DNA of 64,000 bases from NCBI RefSeq assembly GCF_037890675.1, contig NZ_CP149574.1, positions 3,138,874 through 3,202,873 of the forward strand. The letters run 5' to 3'. Below, piece after piece: positions 29,793 to 38,582 of the stretch. The notes beneath the pieces were generated by a model. It made no database searches and was not told the origin of the DNA. It saw only the letters and a list, made by a program, of their open reading frames with translations. Origin of the DNA: Methylovirgula sp. 4M-Z18. Its GTDB lineage: Bacteria; Pseudomonadota; Alphaproteobacteria; Rhizobiales; Beijerinckiaceae. The translations under genes were made by a program, and so were the position numbers. Every line of letters starts with the position of its first letter. The stretch's first letter is position 1.

Positions 29793-30449
29793 ATGGCCGC
29801 GATCAAAGAATTGAAGGCCACGGTCCGCAGCGGGACAGGCAAGGGGGCCGCCCGCAGCGTTCGCCGTGAAGGTAAGGTACCAGCAGTGATCTATGGCGGA
29901 GGCGAAGCGCCCCAGCCGATCTCGCTGAACTACAAGGAAACCAACCAGGCGATCTACGCCGGTCACTTCCTGACCACGATCATTGAACTCGATGTCGACG
30001 GCAAGAAAGAGCGCGTCATTCCGCGCGACTACCAGCTCGACGTCGTCAAGGACACGCCCTTGCACGTCGATTTCCTGCGCCTGAAGGCCGGCTCGCGTCT
30101 GCGCGTCGACGTCCCGGTGCATGTGATCAACCAGGAAATCTCGCCCGGCATCAAGCGGGGCGGCACGCTCAACATCGTGCGCCACGCGGTGGAAATGTGG
30201 GTTCCGGCCGACAGTATTCCGGAAGGCCTCACTGCCGACCTGGCGACGCTCGACATCAACGATTCGATGCACATTTCGGCCTTCAAACTGCCGGAAGGCT
30301 GCACGCCGACGATCACCAACCGTGACTTCACGGTGCTGACCATCGCGCCGCCGACCGTGTACAAGGACGAAGCCGGCGCGACCGCCGCCGCGGCACCTGC
30401 CGCTGCTGCCCCGGCTGCTGCCGCCAAGGCTGCTCCGGCGAAGAAGTAA
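29793..30449 (+). CDS. rplY: 50S ribosomal protein L25/general stress protein Ctc
   Basis: A 218-residue L25 of the long TL5/CTC type that binds 5S rRNA. The N-terminal L25 domain (residues 1-92) has [20 protein letters not shown], the C-terminal beta domain covers about 100-185, and a low-complexity Ala/Pro/Lys tail ends the protein. The ATG at 29793 lies after AAGAAGGACC. It heads a conserved row with pth and ychF. A perfect 11-base hairpin lies between it and pth. Confidence 0.97.
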   Translation: MAAIKELKATVRSGTGKGAARSVRREGKVPAVIYGGGEAPQPISLNYKETNQAIYAGHFLTTIIELDVDGKKERVIPRDYQLDVVKDTPLHVDFLRLKAGSRLRVDVPVHVINQEISPGIKRGGTLNIVRHAVEMWVPADSIPEGLTADLATLDINDSMHISAFKLPEGCTPTITNRDFTVLTIAPPTVYKDEAGATAAAAPAAAAPAAAAKAAPAKK

Positions 30450-30464
30450 TCGTCAAAATCATCA

Positions 30465-30495
30465 CCTATCCCCGCGGCGAAGCTGCGGGGATAGG
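30465..30495 (+). terminator. Strong stem-loop between rplY and pth
   Basis: Perfect 11-base stem CCTATCCCCGC / GCGGGGATAGG with a 9-base loop. The T-rich tract GTTCTTTTT begins about 15 bases later, not adjacent to the stem, so it could be an imperfect terminator or an mRNA-processing/stabilising hairpin between the two genes. Confidence 0.5.
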
Positions 30496-30522
30496 GATCA
30501 AACCGCTTAAGTTCTTTTTCCC

Positions 30523-31113
30523 GTGCTTCTTTTTGTCGGCCTCGGCAATCCCGGTTCCCGGTACAAGTTCAACCGGCACAATATCGGCTTCATGGCCGTG
30601 GAGCAGATCGCGCGGGCCTATGGCTTCGCCCCGTTCAAGAGCCGCTTTCAAGGCGTGACCGCCGAAGGCACCATCGCGGGCGAAAAGATCATCCTGCTCA
30701 AGCCCGAAACCTATATGAACGAGAGCGGGCAGAGTGTCGGCGCCGCGGCGCGCTTCCTGAAAATTCCGCTCGAAAATATCGTCGTGTTCCAGGACGAGCT
30801 CGACCTGCCGGCATCAAAGTTGCGGGTAAAGGTGGGCGGCGGCAATGGCGGCCACAATGGCCTGCGCTCGATCACCGCGCACATGGGCAACGAGTATAAG
30901 CGCGTGCGCCTCGGCATTGGCCATCCGGGCAACAAGGATCTGGTGCACCACTACGTGCTGAGCGATTTCGCGAAAAGCGAGCACCCGTGGGTCAATGCAC
31001 TCTGCGACGCGATCAACGAACATTTGCCGTTGCTGGTCGAAGGCAAGGACGCGACCTTCCAGAGCAAAGTGCATGTCGCGATGAACGCCAACGGCTTCCA
31101 CACCGAGAAGTGA
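30523..31113 (+). CDS. pth: Peptidyl-tRNA hydrolase
   Basis: A 196-residue Pth that recycles peptidyl-tRNA released early from ribosomes. The start is a GTG at 30523 giving [15 protein letters not shown], the expected N-terminus. Active-site residues visible: Asn9 (GLGNPG), His19 (NRHNIGF) and the aspartate in FQDELDLP. It follows rplY after a hairpin and precedes ychF, the usual alphaproteobacterial row. Length normal. Confidence 0.97.
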   Translation: MLLFVGLGNPGSRYKFNRHNIGFMAVEQIARAYGFAPFKSRFQGVTAEGTIAGEKIILLKPETYMNESGQSVGAAARFLKIPLENIVVFQDELDLPASKLRVKVGGGNGGHNGLRSITAHMGNEYKRVRLGIGHPGNKDLVHHYVLSDFAKSEHPWVNALCDAINEHLPLLVEGKDATFQSKVHVAMNANGFHTEK

Positions 31114-31124
31114 TTGGGGTCAAA

Positions 31125-31146
31125 GGACCGCGACCGTCCCGGTCGC
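31125..31146. repeat. 22-base GC-rich palindromic repeat (second family)
   Basis: The 22 bases from GGACCGCGACC to CCCGGTCGC recur identically at 57637-57658. Here a CTCCATTCAAG tail follows, and a TCCATTCAAA tail follows the other copy. The repeat is itself partly self-complementary (GCGACC/GGTCGC). It lies just after the pth stop. Confidence 0.65.
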
Positions 31147-31227
31147 GCTCCATTCAAGCCTTGCCTTTTTCGCGGCCACACCGCATACGGCGGGCAACGA
31201 TTTTCAAGTTTGAACGAGACTGCACCC

Positions 31228-32325
31228 ATGGGCTTCAAATGTGGCATCGTCGGCCTGCCGAATGTCGGCAAATCGACCCTTTTCAACGCGCTGACCCAGA
31301 CGGCGGCGGCGCAGGCGGCGAATTATCCGTTCTGCACGATTGAGCCGAATGTCGGCGACGTCGCCGTGCCCGATCCGCGGCTCGACACGCTGGCTGAGAT
31401 CGCCGGGTCGAAGGAGATCATCCCGACGCGCCTCACCTTCGTCGACATCGCCGGGCTGGTGCGCGGCGCGTCGAAGGGCGAAGGCCTCGGCAATCAGTTC
31501 CTCGCCAATATCCGCGAATGCGACGCGATCGCCCATGTGGTGCGCTGCTTCGAGGACGGCGACGTCACCCATGTGGAAGGCGGCGTCGACCCGATCCGCG
31601 ACATCGAGACGATCGAGACCGAATTGATGCTCGCCGATCTGGAGAGCCTGGAAAAGCGCCAGCCGAATTTGGAAAAGAAGGCCAAGGGCAACGACAAGGA
31701 AGCGAAGGAGACGCTCGACCTCGTCAACCGTTGCCTCGTGCCCTTGCGCGAAGGCCGCCCCGCGCGCGTCGCCATGGACAATGTGGAGGAACGCAAAGCC
31801 TTTGCGGCGCTGGGCCTGCTCTCGTCGAAGCCGGTGCTCTACGTGTGCAACGTCGAGGAAGCCGCCGCCGACAAGGGCAATGAATTCTCTGCCCAAGTGA
31901 AGAAGCGCGCCGCCGAGGAAGGCGCTGTCGCCGTGGTGGTTTCGGCCAAGATCGAAAGCGAGATTGCGATTCTGCCGAGCGCTGAGCAGAAGGATTATCT
32001 CGAAGCGGTTGGCCTCGAGGAACCCGGCCTCAACCGCGTGATCCGCGCCGGCTACGACCTGCTGCATCTCATCACCTATTTCACCGTCGGCCCGAAGGAA
32101 GCGCGCGCCTGGACGATCGAGAAGGGCACCAAAGGTCCGCAGGCCGCCGGCGTCATCCATTCCGATTTCGAAAAAGGCTATATCCGCGCCGAGACCATTG
32201 CCTTCGACGATTATGTTTCCGGCAAGGGCGAAGCGGGCGCGCGCGACGCCGGCAAGTTCCGCCTGGAAGGCAAGGAATATGTGGTTGCCGATGGCGACGT
32301 GATGCATTTCAGATTCGCGACATAA
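31228..32325 (+). CDS. ychF: Redox-regulated ATPase YchF
   Basis: A 365-residue OBG-type P-loop protein that prefers ATP. The P-loop GLPNVGKST is at residues 9-17, followed by switch motifs and the G4 variant NVEE (instead of NKxD) that explains ATP preference. The C-terminal TGS domain (from about 280) ends with the basic KEYVVADGDVMHFRF. The frame extends 38 codons upstream, but the ATG at 31228 gives the universally conserved start MGFKCGIVGLPNVGKS. YchF binds ribosomes and modulates stress responses. Confidence 0.97.
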   Translation: MGFKCGIVGLPNVGKSTLFNALTQTAAAQAANYPFCTIEPNVGDVAVPDPRLDTLAEIAGSKEIIPTRLTFVDIAGLVRGASKGEGLGNQFLANIRECDAIAHVVRCFEDGDVTHVEGGVDPIRDIETIETELMLADLESLEKRQPNLEKKAKGNDKEAKETLDLVNRCLVPLREGRPARVAMDNVEERKAFAALGLLSSKPVLYVCNVEEAAADKGNEFSAQVKKRAAEEGAVAVVVSAKIESEIAILPSAEQKDYLEAVGLEEPGLNRVIRAGYDLLHLITYFTVGPKEARAWTIEKGTKGPQAAGVIHSDFEKGYIRAETIAFDDYVSGKGEAGARDAGKFRLEGKEYVVADGDVMHFRFAT

Positions 32326-32337
32326 GGGTGCGTTTTT

Positions 32338-32367
32338 CCTTCTCCCGCGCTTACGCGCGGAAGAAGG
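32338..32367. repeat. Palindromic hairpin after ychF (CCTTCT arm family)
   Basis: Arms CCTTCTCCCGCGC and GCGCGGAAGAAGG with a four-base loop, 12 bases after the ychF stop and preceded by TTTTT. It shares the CCTTCTCCC arm with the dispersed family but has a longer, diverged stem. Confidence 0.5.
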
Positions 32368-32470
32368 GGTTGCGCGCGGCCAGCTTTCCCGAATTTCCGT
32401 CCGCTCAAGCCCGCATTTGCCTTTCCGCGCAAAACCGTGGAATCTCGCGCATGCTTTGCGCGAGGACTCC

Positions 32471-33460
32471 ATGCCCAAGCTTTTCTTTGAAGATTTCGAG
32501 CCCGGTGACGTCGCGACCTATGGCGCCTATCCGGTGACCAAGGAGGCAATTATCGCCTTCGCCAAGGAATTCGATCCGCAACCATTCCATCTCGACGAGG
32601 AACTGGCGAAACATTCGCTGCTAAAAGGCCTCGCCGCGTCGGGCTGGCATACGGCCGCCATGCTGATGCGGATGAATTGCGACCACTTCGTCGCCGATAT
32701 GGCCTCGCTCGGCAGCCCTGGCGTGATCGAGCTCAATTGGCTGAAGCCCGTGCGGCCCGGCGATATTCTGTCCGGCCGCAGCACGATCCGCGAAAGGCGC
32801 GTGTCGCAGTCGCGGCCCGAAACCGGCCTCGTGCGCTTCTTCTTCGAGGTCCTGAATCAGAGCGGCGAGATCGTGATGAATCAGGATTGTTTCATCATGG
32901 TCGGCCGCAGAGGCATGGAGCCGCCACCGCCACGCATCGTCAAACCCATCAAATTCGAGCCGTTCACGGAAGTGCAATGGCCGATGACACCGCTGTGGTT
33001 CGAGGATATGCCCGATAAGGGCGGGACGACGCTGGGAACTTACACATTCGATACGGAGAATATGATCCGCTTTGCCACGAGTTTCGATCCGCAGCCGTTT
33101 CACTTGAGCGAGGAAGCGGCCAAGAAAAGCCCATTCGGCCAACTTGCCGCTTCCGGCTGGCACACGGCCGCCGCATGGATGCGCACGCACCTCGCCAACC
33201 ATCGCAAGATCGTGGCGGAGCGCAAAGCCGCCGGCATCGATGTCGCGCCCACCGCGCCCTCGCCCGGCTTCAAGGATTTGAAATGGCTGAAACCGGTCTT
33301 TGCTGGCGATGTCGTGACCTATAGCAGCCGCATCACCGGCAAGCGTGTCACCTCGCACCCCGGCTGGGGGCTCGTCGCGCAGCAGAGCGCCGGGGTGAAC
33401 CAGCACGGGGAACAGGTGTTCGAGTTTCAAGGCGTGGTGTTCTGGCCGACGAAGCCGTGA
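32471..33460 (+). CDS. Fused tandem MaoC-like dehydratase
   Basis: A 329-residue protein with two consecutive MaoC/hotdog modules: residues about 1-150 (FAKEFDPQPFHLDEELAKHS, ASGWHTAAMLMR, LNWLKPVRPGD) and 165-329 (FATSFDPQPFHLSEEAAKKS, ASGWHTAAAWMR, LKWLKPVFAGD). Both keep the hydratase-2 pattern FDPQPFH with Asp and His. The related double-hotdog arrangement is usually encoded by two adjacent genes, here a single frame. It probably hydrates an enoyl-CoA. ATG 32471 is chosen because the family start MPKLFFEDFEPGD begins there. Confidence 0.85.
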   Translation: MPKLFFEDFEPGDVATYGAYPVTKEAIIAFAKEFDPQPFHLDEELAKHSLLKGLAASGWHTAAMLMRMNCDHFVADMASLGSPGVIELNWLKPVRPGDILSGRSTIRERRVSQSRPETGLVRFFFEVLNQSGEIVMNQDCFIMVGRRGMEPPPPRIVKPIKFEPFTEVQWPMTPLWFEDMPDKGGTTLGTYTFDTENMIRFATSFDPQPFHLSEEAAKKSPFGQLAASGWHTAAAWMRTHLANHRKIVAERKAAGIDVAPTAPSPGFKDLKWLKPVFAGDVVTYSSRITGKRVTSHPGWGLVAQQSAGVNQHGEQVFEFQGVVFWPTKP

Positions 33461-33467
33461 CCCCTGC

Positions 33468-35756
33468 CTAGAACCCCGTGCACTCGGCGCTTTGCTCCTT
33501 GCCATCGTCGACGAGTTCGAAATCCGCGGCGAGATCGGCTAACGAACTATCGCCGACATAGAGTTTGAACGGTCCCGGTTCGACCCTGTAACAGCCCTTG
33601 TCGTCATGAAAGCCGAGACTTGTCGCCTTCACCTGCAATGTCACCTCGCGGCTTTCATGCGGTTGCAGCAACACTTTGGTGAAGGCTTTCAGTTCGCGCA
33701 CGGGGCGCGAGCGGCTGGCGACGAGTTGATGGGTGTAGAGCTGCACGACATCCTGCCCCGCGACATCGCTGTCGTTGCGGATTGTCACGCGCGCATCGAG
33801 CGTTCCGTCGCGCGGCACTTGCGCATCCATGACCCGCACATCCGACATCACGAAATGGTTGTAGCTCAGGCCGAAGCCGAACGGAAACAACGGATCGTTC
33901 GGCGCGTCGATATAGACCGATTGGTAGCGCTTGCCGACGAGTTCCGGCCGGCCGGTCGGCAGATGATTGTAATAGACCGGGATCTGCCCTTCCGAGCGCG
34001 GCATGCTCATGGTGAGCTTGCCGCTCGGATTGACGAGGCCGAGCAGAGTCTCGGCGATGGCGATGCGCCCTTCCGTTCCGGTGTAGAAAGTCTGGATGAG
34101 CGCGTCGCTCTCCTCGACCGCATCGGTGAGCACCAACGGGCGGCCGGTGGCGAGCACCAGTACCACGGGCTTGCCGGTCGCCTTCAACGCGCGCAGCAGA
34201 TCCCCTTGCACGCCAGGCAGATTCAGGTTCGTGCGCGATGCCGCCTCGTCGAGAAACTTACAATCCTCGCCAAGATAGGCGACGATGACATCGGCCTCAC
34301 GCGCCGCACGCAAGGCCGCATCGCGGTCGCCCCATTCGGTGCCGCATGTATTCTTGACGCCGGGTGCGAACGTCACATCGAGCTGCGGCGCAAGGCGTTT
34401 GAGGGCCTGGTCCAGCGCCTCGATGGGGCGACGCGGGAAGCCTGCGGGATCGGTCCAATAGACCCCTTCGTCCATGCCGTTGAGCGCGCCGATCACGGCG
34501 ACATGTTTCACGGCTTTGCTTAAGGGCAGCACGCCGTCGTTCTTGAGCAGGATCAAAGATTCGCGTGCCATCGCATGGCTCGCCTGCAGCGCGCCGTCGG
34601 TCTGCAATTGCGCAGCGACGGCCGTCGGGTCGACCATCGGTTTGTCGAACAGCCCCAGGCGGAACTTCAGTCGCAGCACATGCCGCACCGCTTCATCGAG
34701 CACAGGCATAGGCACGCGGCCGGCGCGCACTTCGTCGGGAAGATGGTCGATATAGACGCGCGCCATCATGTCCATGTCGACGCCGGCGAGAAGGGCCTCG
34801 CGCGCCGCATCCGCATCGTCCTTCGCAATGCCGTGCTGCTGCAATTCGTGGATCGACAGGAAGTCGGAGACGACGACGCCGTCGAACCCCCATTTGCCGC
34901 GCAGCAGATCGGTGAGCAAACCGCGATGCGCCGTCGCCGGAACGCCGTCGAGCGTGATGAACGCCGGCATCAGCGTCATGCTGCCCGCATCGATCGCCGC
35001 CTTGAAGGGCGGCAGATACATGTCATGCAATTCGGCCGGCGGAATCCAGACGGCATTATATTCGCGGCCGGCTTCCACCGCGCCATAGCCGACGAAATGT
35101 TTCACCGTCGCGGCAACGCCGCCCGCCTGATAGCCGCGCGTGCGCGCCGCCGCGATGACCGAGCCCAGATAGGGATCTTCACCCGCCCCCTCGAGCACGC
35201 GGCCCCAGCGCGGATCGCGGCTCAAATCGACCATCGGCGCGAAGGTCCAGTTGATACCAACCGCCGCCGCTTCGCGCGCCGTCCAATGCGATGATTGCTC
35301 GATCAAAGACGGGTTCCAGGACGAGGCCTGCGACAGCGGGAAGGGAAAGTCGGTGCTGAAACCATGCACCGCGTCGAGCGCGACAAGGAGCGGAATTTTC
35401 AGGCGCGATTGTGCGGCGGCTTCCTGAAACGCGCGCACCTCTTTCGGATCGACATAATTCATGATGCCGCCGAGCCGCCCCGCGCGCGCATTGTCCGGCG
35501 ACACGCTTTGCTCGCGGCCGACGAGATTCAATTGCCCGACTTTCTCCTCGATCGTCATCTGCGCGATCAACGCATCGATCTTCTCTTCGGTCGTCAGATG
35601 GCCCGACTGGATGAAAGCGAGACAGAGAAGCGCGAGAAACAGCGCGCCGGCGAGACGCTTCTTTGTCGTGCGCGGCAGCGCTTGGTGGCGGCGGGCGATC
35701 GCACACAACATGCCGCAGCCGCGTCGCCACGCATTTTGAAACGCAAAACTCTTCAT
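33468..35756 (-). CDS. bglX: Periplasmic beta-glucosidase (GH3)
   Basis: A 762-residue glycoside hydrolase family 3 enzyme. The N-terminus carries a basic region and one hydrophobic segment (LAGALFLALLCLAFIQSGH), so it is exported or membrane-anchored. The GH3 N-terminal barrel has KHFVGYGAVEAGREYN and the nucleophile Asp298 in VVSDFLSIHE; the C-terminal sandwich and the fibronectin type III-like end (from about 660) complete the BglX layout. It would release glucose from beta-glucosides such as cello-oligosaccharides. No transporter or regulator is adjacent. The window's other sugar genes (fructokinase-like kinase, zwf) could use the product. Confidence 0.93.
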   Translation of the reverse strand: MKSFAFQNAWRRGCGMLCAIARRHQALPRTTKKRLAGALFLALLCLAFIQSGHLTTEEKIDALIAQMTIEEKVGQLNLVGREQSVSPDNARAGRLGGIMNYVDPKEVRAFQEAAAQSRLKIPLLVALDAVHGFSTDFPFPLSQASSWNPSLIEQSSHWTAREAAAVGINWTFAPMVDLSRDPRWGRVLEGAGEDPYLGSVIAAARTRGYQAGGVAATVKHFVGYGAVEAGREYNAVWIPPAELHDMYLPPFKAAIDAGSMTLMPAFITLDGVPATAHRGLLTDLLRGKWGFDGVVVSDFLSIHELQQHGIAKDDADAAREALLAGVDMDMMARVYIDHLPDEVRAGRVPMPVLDEAVRHVLRLKFRLGLFDKPMVDPTAVAAQLQTDGALQASHAMARESLILLKNDGVLPLSKAVKHVAVIGALNGMDEGVYWTDPAGFPRRPIEALDQALKRLAPQLDVTFAPGVKNTCGTEWGDRDAALRAAREADVIVAYLGEDCKFLDEAASRTNLNLPGVQGDLLRALKATGKPVVLVLATGRPLVLTDAVEESDALIQTFYTGTEGRIAIAETLLGLVNPSGKLTMSMPRSEGQIPVYYNHLPTGRPELVGKRYQSVYIDAPNDPLFPFGFGLSYNHFVMSDVRVMDAQVPRDGTLDARVTIRNDSDVAGQDVVQLYTHQLVASRSRPVRELKAFTKVLLQPHESREVTLQVKATSLGFHDDKGCYRVEPGPFKLYVGDSSLADLAADFELVDDGKEQSAECTGF

Positions 35757-36083
35757 ACAGACTGAATTACCTTATGCTGCTTGTCTTCATACGCGACGAA
35801 TGAACCATCGAAAAAAGGCAACATTCGTTCCGCGCGCTCCTTCTCCCAAAGGGAGAAGGTGGCATGCAATCAAATCGGGTATACCCGATTTGATCATCAA
35901 GAATGATGAACTTGGGCAAGCCCAAGTTCATATGCATGACGGATGAGGGGACTCGGAATCATCATTGGCTGAGCTCTCGCAGTGGCCAATCTCGCGAGGG
36001 CGTCCCCTCATCCGTCCGCCTCCGGCGGCCACCTTCTCCCTGTGGGAGAAGGACTCGCGCGGCATCATTCAGCACAAACAACC
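35757..36083. other. 327-base gap made up mostly of a repeat element
   Basis: Between the divergent start of bglX and the end of mtnP. Positions 35837-36053 are the palindromic element copy B described separately. The bglX promoter must lie in the first 80 bases. No gene seen. Confidence 0.7.
35837..36053. repeat. Palindromic modular repeat element, copy B with two inner hairpins
   Basis: Outer hairpin CCTTCTCCC-N3-GGGAGAAGG at 35838-35858, then two perfect inner palindromes at 35871-35892 (arms CAAATCGGGTA / TACCCGATTTG) and 35906-35931 (arms ATGAACTTGGGC / GCCCAAGTTCAT), then the GGATGAGGGGA...TCCCCTCATCC core and a closing hairpin at 36032-36052. The core is the reverse complement of that in copy A at 8423-8572. 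The inner hairpins recur in 47519-47609. Confidence 0.8.
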
Positions 36084-36965
36084 TCACCCACCCGCACCCA
36101 GCACACGGCCGGCGACCGCACCGAGTTTTTTCACCAATTCGGGATCGCGCACCGCAGGCGCGGTCATGATCGCGTGATCGAGCGCGCGGTCGGAGCCGAT
36201 CGGGCAAGGCTCGTGCTCGGCCGGAAAATTCTGCAGCAGCGACGCCACGATCTTTTGCGCATTGGCGCTGTTCGCGTGCATCACCTTGATGACCGAGGCG
36301 ACATCGACCACATCGTGCTCCTCGTGCCAGCAATCGTAATCGGTCACCATGGCAACGGTCGCATAGGAAATCTCGGCTTCACGCGCGAGTTTCACTTCCG
36401 GCATCGCCGTCATGCCGACGACGTCGTAGCCGAGTGACTTGTAGGTCAGAGATTCCGCGCGCGAGGAGAATTGCGGCCCTTCCATGCAAATGTACGTGCC
36501 GCCCTTTTGATAGGCGACACCTGCCTCCTCCGCAGCATCAGCCAAGCGCGCGGCAAGGCGCGGCGCGACGGGGTGGGCGAGCGAGACATGGGCGACGCAG
36601 CCATTGCCGAAGAAGCTGGAGGCTCGCAAATGGGTCCGGTCGACGAATTGATCGATGAGAACGAACATGCCGGGATAGAGTTCGGCGCGATAGGAGCCGC
36701 AGGCCGAGAGCGAAATGATATCGGTCACGCCGACGCGTTTGAGCACATCGATATTGGCGCGATAATTGATGCCCGACGGCGAGAGCCGGTGGCCGCGGCC
36801 ATGGCGCGGCAGAAAGACCGCCTCGGTATTGCCGAGCCTGCCGAAGCGCAACGCATCCGATGGCTCGCCCCAGGGCGTTGTGACATGCTCTTCGCGCACG
36901 TCGCTCAGGCCCGGCAAATCATAGATGCCTGACCCACCGATAATTCCGACAATCGCTTTGGTCAT
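36084..36965 (-). CDS. mtnP: S-methyl-5'-thioadenosine phosphorylase
   Basis: A 293-residue nucleoside phosphorylase that splits methylthioadenosine with phosphate during methionine salvage. Signature segments include IIGGSGIYDLPGL near the N-terminus, RHGRGHRLSPSGINYRANI, and CMEGPQFSSRAES, where the MTAP family keeps a Glu and Ser in the substrate pocket. Length is typical. In many Hyphomicrobiales it lies near petABC, as here; adenine phosphoribosyltransferase is not next to it. Confidence 0.95.
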   Translation of the reverse strand: MTKAIVGIIGGSGIYDLPGLSDVREEHVTTPWGEPSDALRFGRLGNTEAVFLPRHGRGHRLSPSGINYRANIDVLKRVGVTDIISLSACGSYRAELYPGMFVLIDQFVDRTHLRASSFFGNGCVAHVSLAHPVAPRLAARLADAAEEAGVAYQKGGTYICMEGPQFSSRAESLTYKSLGYDVVGMTAMPEVKLAREAEISYATVAMVTDYDCWHEEHDVVDVASVIKVMHANSANAQKIVASLLQNFPAEHEPCPIGSDRALDHAIMTAPAVRDPELVKKLGAVAGRVLGAGG

Positions 36966-37038
36966 ATGTCTTCCCGCGCCAGTGCTCAGTGCCGCAAAGT
37001 TAACGTGCCGGCTGCGCTTTGCAAGGCGACACGGAGAT

Positions 37039-37590
37039 TTAGGGCAGCGCCAATCCGCGATAGAATTCGCTTAGCGGTAGAGCGATACCGATTTCGGGCA
37101 TGGCGAGCACGCTGTCGGCACCAGCAAATTCGCCAACCCACTCGCCCTCTTCCGTGCGATAGAAAACCTCCGCCGCCCGGTGGGTTTGTTGCAGGACGAC
37201 ATAACGCCTGACCGAAGGCATATCGCGATATTCAATCGTCTTCACACCAAGATCCTGCCACGCGGTACTCTTGCTGAGAATTTCAAAAATGACCACGGGA
37301 TCAGGTGCGATCGTCGCGTTAAGATCGCCCTCCGTGCATGTCACGAAAGCGTCGGGATAGCGGATTCCTGCCTGGGTTCTAATTTTCAGCTCGCTGCCAA
37401 ATGGACGAAATGGCTTGCCTTCAAGGTGGCGCGACAAAGCTGAGGTCAGATTGATCTGAATCGCGGCGTGAGCAAGGGTGCCGCCGGTCATCGCATAGGT
37501 CTGGATGCCGTCATATTCATGTCGCAATTCCTGGCGCTCTTCCCAAGCCAGGAATTCGTCGATGGTCATCGGCTTTGGCAGCGCACCCAT
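37039..37590 (-). CDS. Uma2 family endonuclease-like protein
   Basis: A 183-residue Uma2 protein. The PD-(D/E)xK-like core is visible as Asp in YPDAFV, Glu in VVIFEILSKST and Lys next to it. Uma2 proteins are common in cyanobacteria and scattered in alphaproteobacteria; nuclease activity is predicted but rarely shown. I chose ATG 37590 (MGALPKPMTIDEFLAWEE), which has a GAGGAG site; the frame is open to 37671. No associated transposase or toxin partner is seen. Confidence 0.85.
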   Translation of the reverse strand: MGALPKPMTIDEFLAWEERQELRHEYDGIQTYAMTGGTLAHAAIQINLTSALSRHLEGKPFRPFGSELKIRTQAGIRYPDAFVTCTEGDLNATIAPDPVVIFEILSKSTAWQDLGVKTIEYRDMPSVRRYVVLQQTHRAAEVFYRTEEGEWVGEFAGADSVLAMPEIGIALPLSEFYRGLALP

Positions 37591-37720
37591 GTCACACTCC
37601 TCAACAGCGAGGATAGCGGAAATGCCGAAGTGTGCAAATCGCCCTGTCCATTCACGCAACGACAGCCACAAAAAAGGGCTCCCGCAGGAGCCCTTCTCAT
37701 TTCAGATCTATGCGCAGCAC

Positions 37721-38578
37721 TCAATGCTCCACGTCCGACCACACCTTTTTCTTGGTGAAATACATCAGGATCGCGAAGACGAAGAGGAAGATGATGACCT
37801 TGAGGCCCATTTCCTTGCGTTCGACGAGGTGCGGATCGGCGGTCCAAGCCAGGAAAGCCGTAACGTCGCGCGAATATTGATCGACCGTCTGCGGCGTGCC
37901 GTCGGTGTAAGATATGAGCCCGTCGCTCAGAGGCGGCGGCATCGCGAACTTATGGTTCGCCACGTTGGGGTTGTAATATTGCCCGTCGCCGATTTCCACG
38001 CCCTGCGGCGCTTTCTCGTAATGGGTGAGCACGCCATAGATGTAATCGGCGCCGTGCTCCTGATACATCGGATAGGGCAGCATATCGAACACGAATTGCG
38101 GGAAGCCGCGCGAATAGCCGCGCGCCTTCTCAAGCCGCGACATGTCCGGCGGCAAGGCGCCGTGCAAAGCTGCGCGCGCCGCCTGATCATTCGGGAAGTT
38201 CCAGGGGAAATGGTCGGACAGAACGCCAGGACGCTGGATGGAACTACCGCTGTCCATGTCGATGTCCGGGATCTGGTAGGTCGCGGCCAAGGCCTTCACC
38301 TGCCCGTCGGAAAATTCCGGACCGCCCGGCCAGCTCAAGGAACCGAACGACACATATTTCATCGAATGGCAGTTGGCGCAGACCTTCTGGAACACCATGA
38401 AGCCGCGCTGCAATTGCGCCGTATCGAACTTGCCGAACGGACCGGCGAAGGTCCAGCTCTGGCGCACCGGCTGGGCCGGCTCATCCGATTCTTGCGCCAT
38501 CGCAGAACCTGCGAGGCCGAGCGCCAGGAGCCCGGTGAGGCTGAGCGTTTTGAACAGGGACGTCATCTTCATCTTCAT
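37721..38578 (-). CDS. petC: Cytochrome c1 of the bc1 complex
   Basis: A 285-residue cytochrome c1. It has a signal peptide (SLTGLLALGLAGSAMAQ), the haem-binding CANCH (Cys67, Cys70, His71), and a C-terminal membrane anchor (VIIFLFVFAILMYF). The axial Met should lie in the YPMYQEHGADY-adjacent C-terminal region and was not pinned down. The ATG at 38578 follows the petB stop by 4 bases. It is the last gene of petA-petB-petC. In Bradyrhizobium relatives cytochrome b and c1 are one fused gene; here they are separate. Confidence 0.95.
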   Translation of the reverse strand: MKMKMTSLFKTLSLTGLLALGLAGSAMAQESDEPAQPVRQSWTFAGPFGKFDTAQLQRGFMVFQKVCANCHSMKYVSFGSLSWPGGPEFSDGQVKALAATYQIPDIDMDSGSSIQRPGVLSDHFPWNFPNDQAARAALHGALPPDMSRLEKARGYSRGFPQFVFDMLPYPMYQEHGADYIYGVLTHYEKAPQGVEIGDGQYYNPNVANHKFAMPPPLSDGLISYTDGTPQTVDQYSRDVTAFLAWTADPHLVERKEMGLKVIIFLFVFAILMYFTKKKVWSDVEH

Positions 38579-38582
38579 CCCC

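Noticed and set aside
37039-37590. Uma2 gene as part of a mobile element
   Set aside because: No transposase, terminal repeats or composition change surround it.
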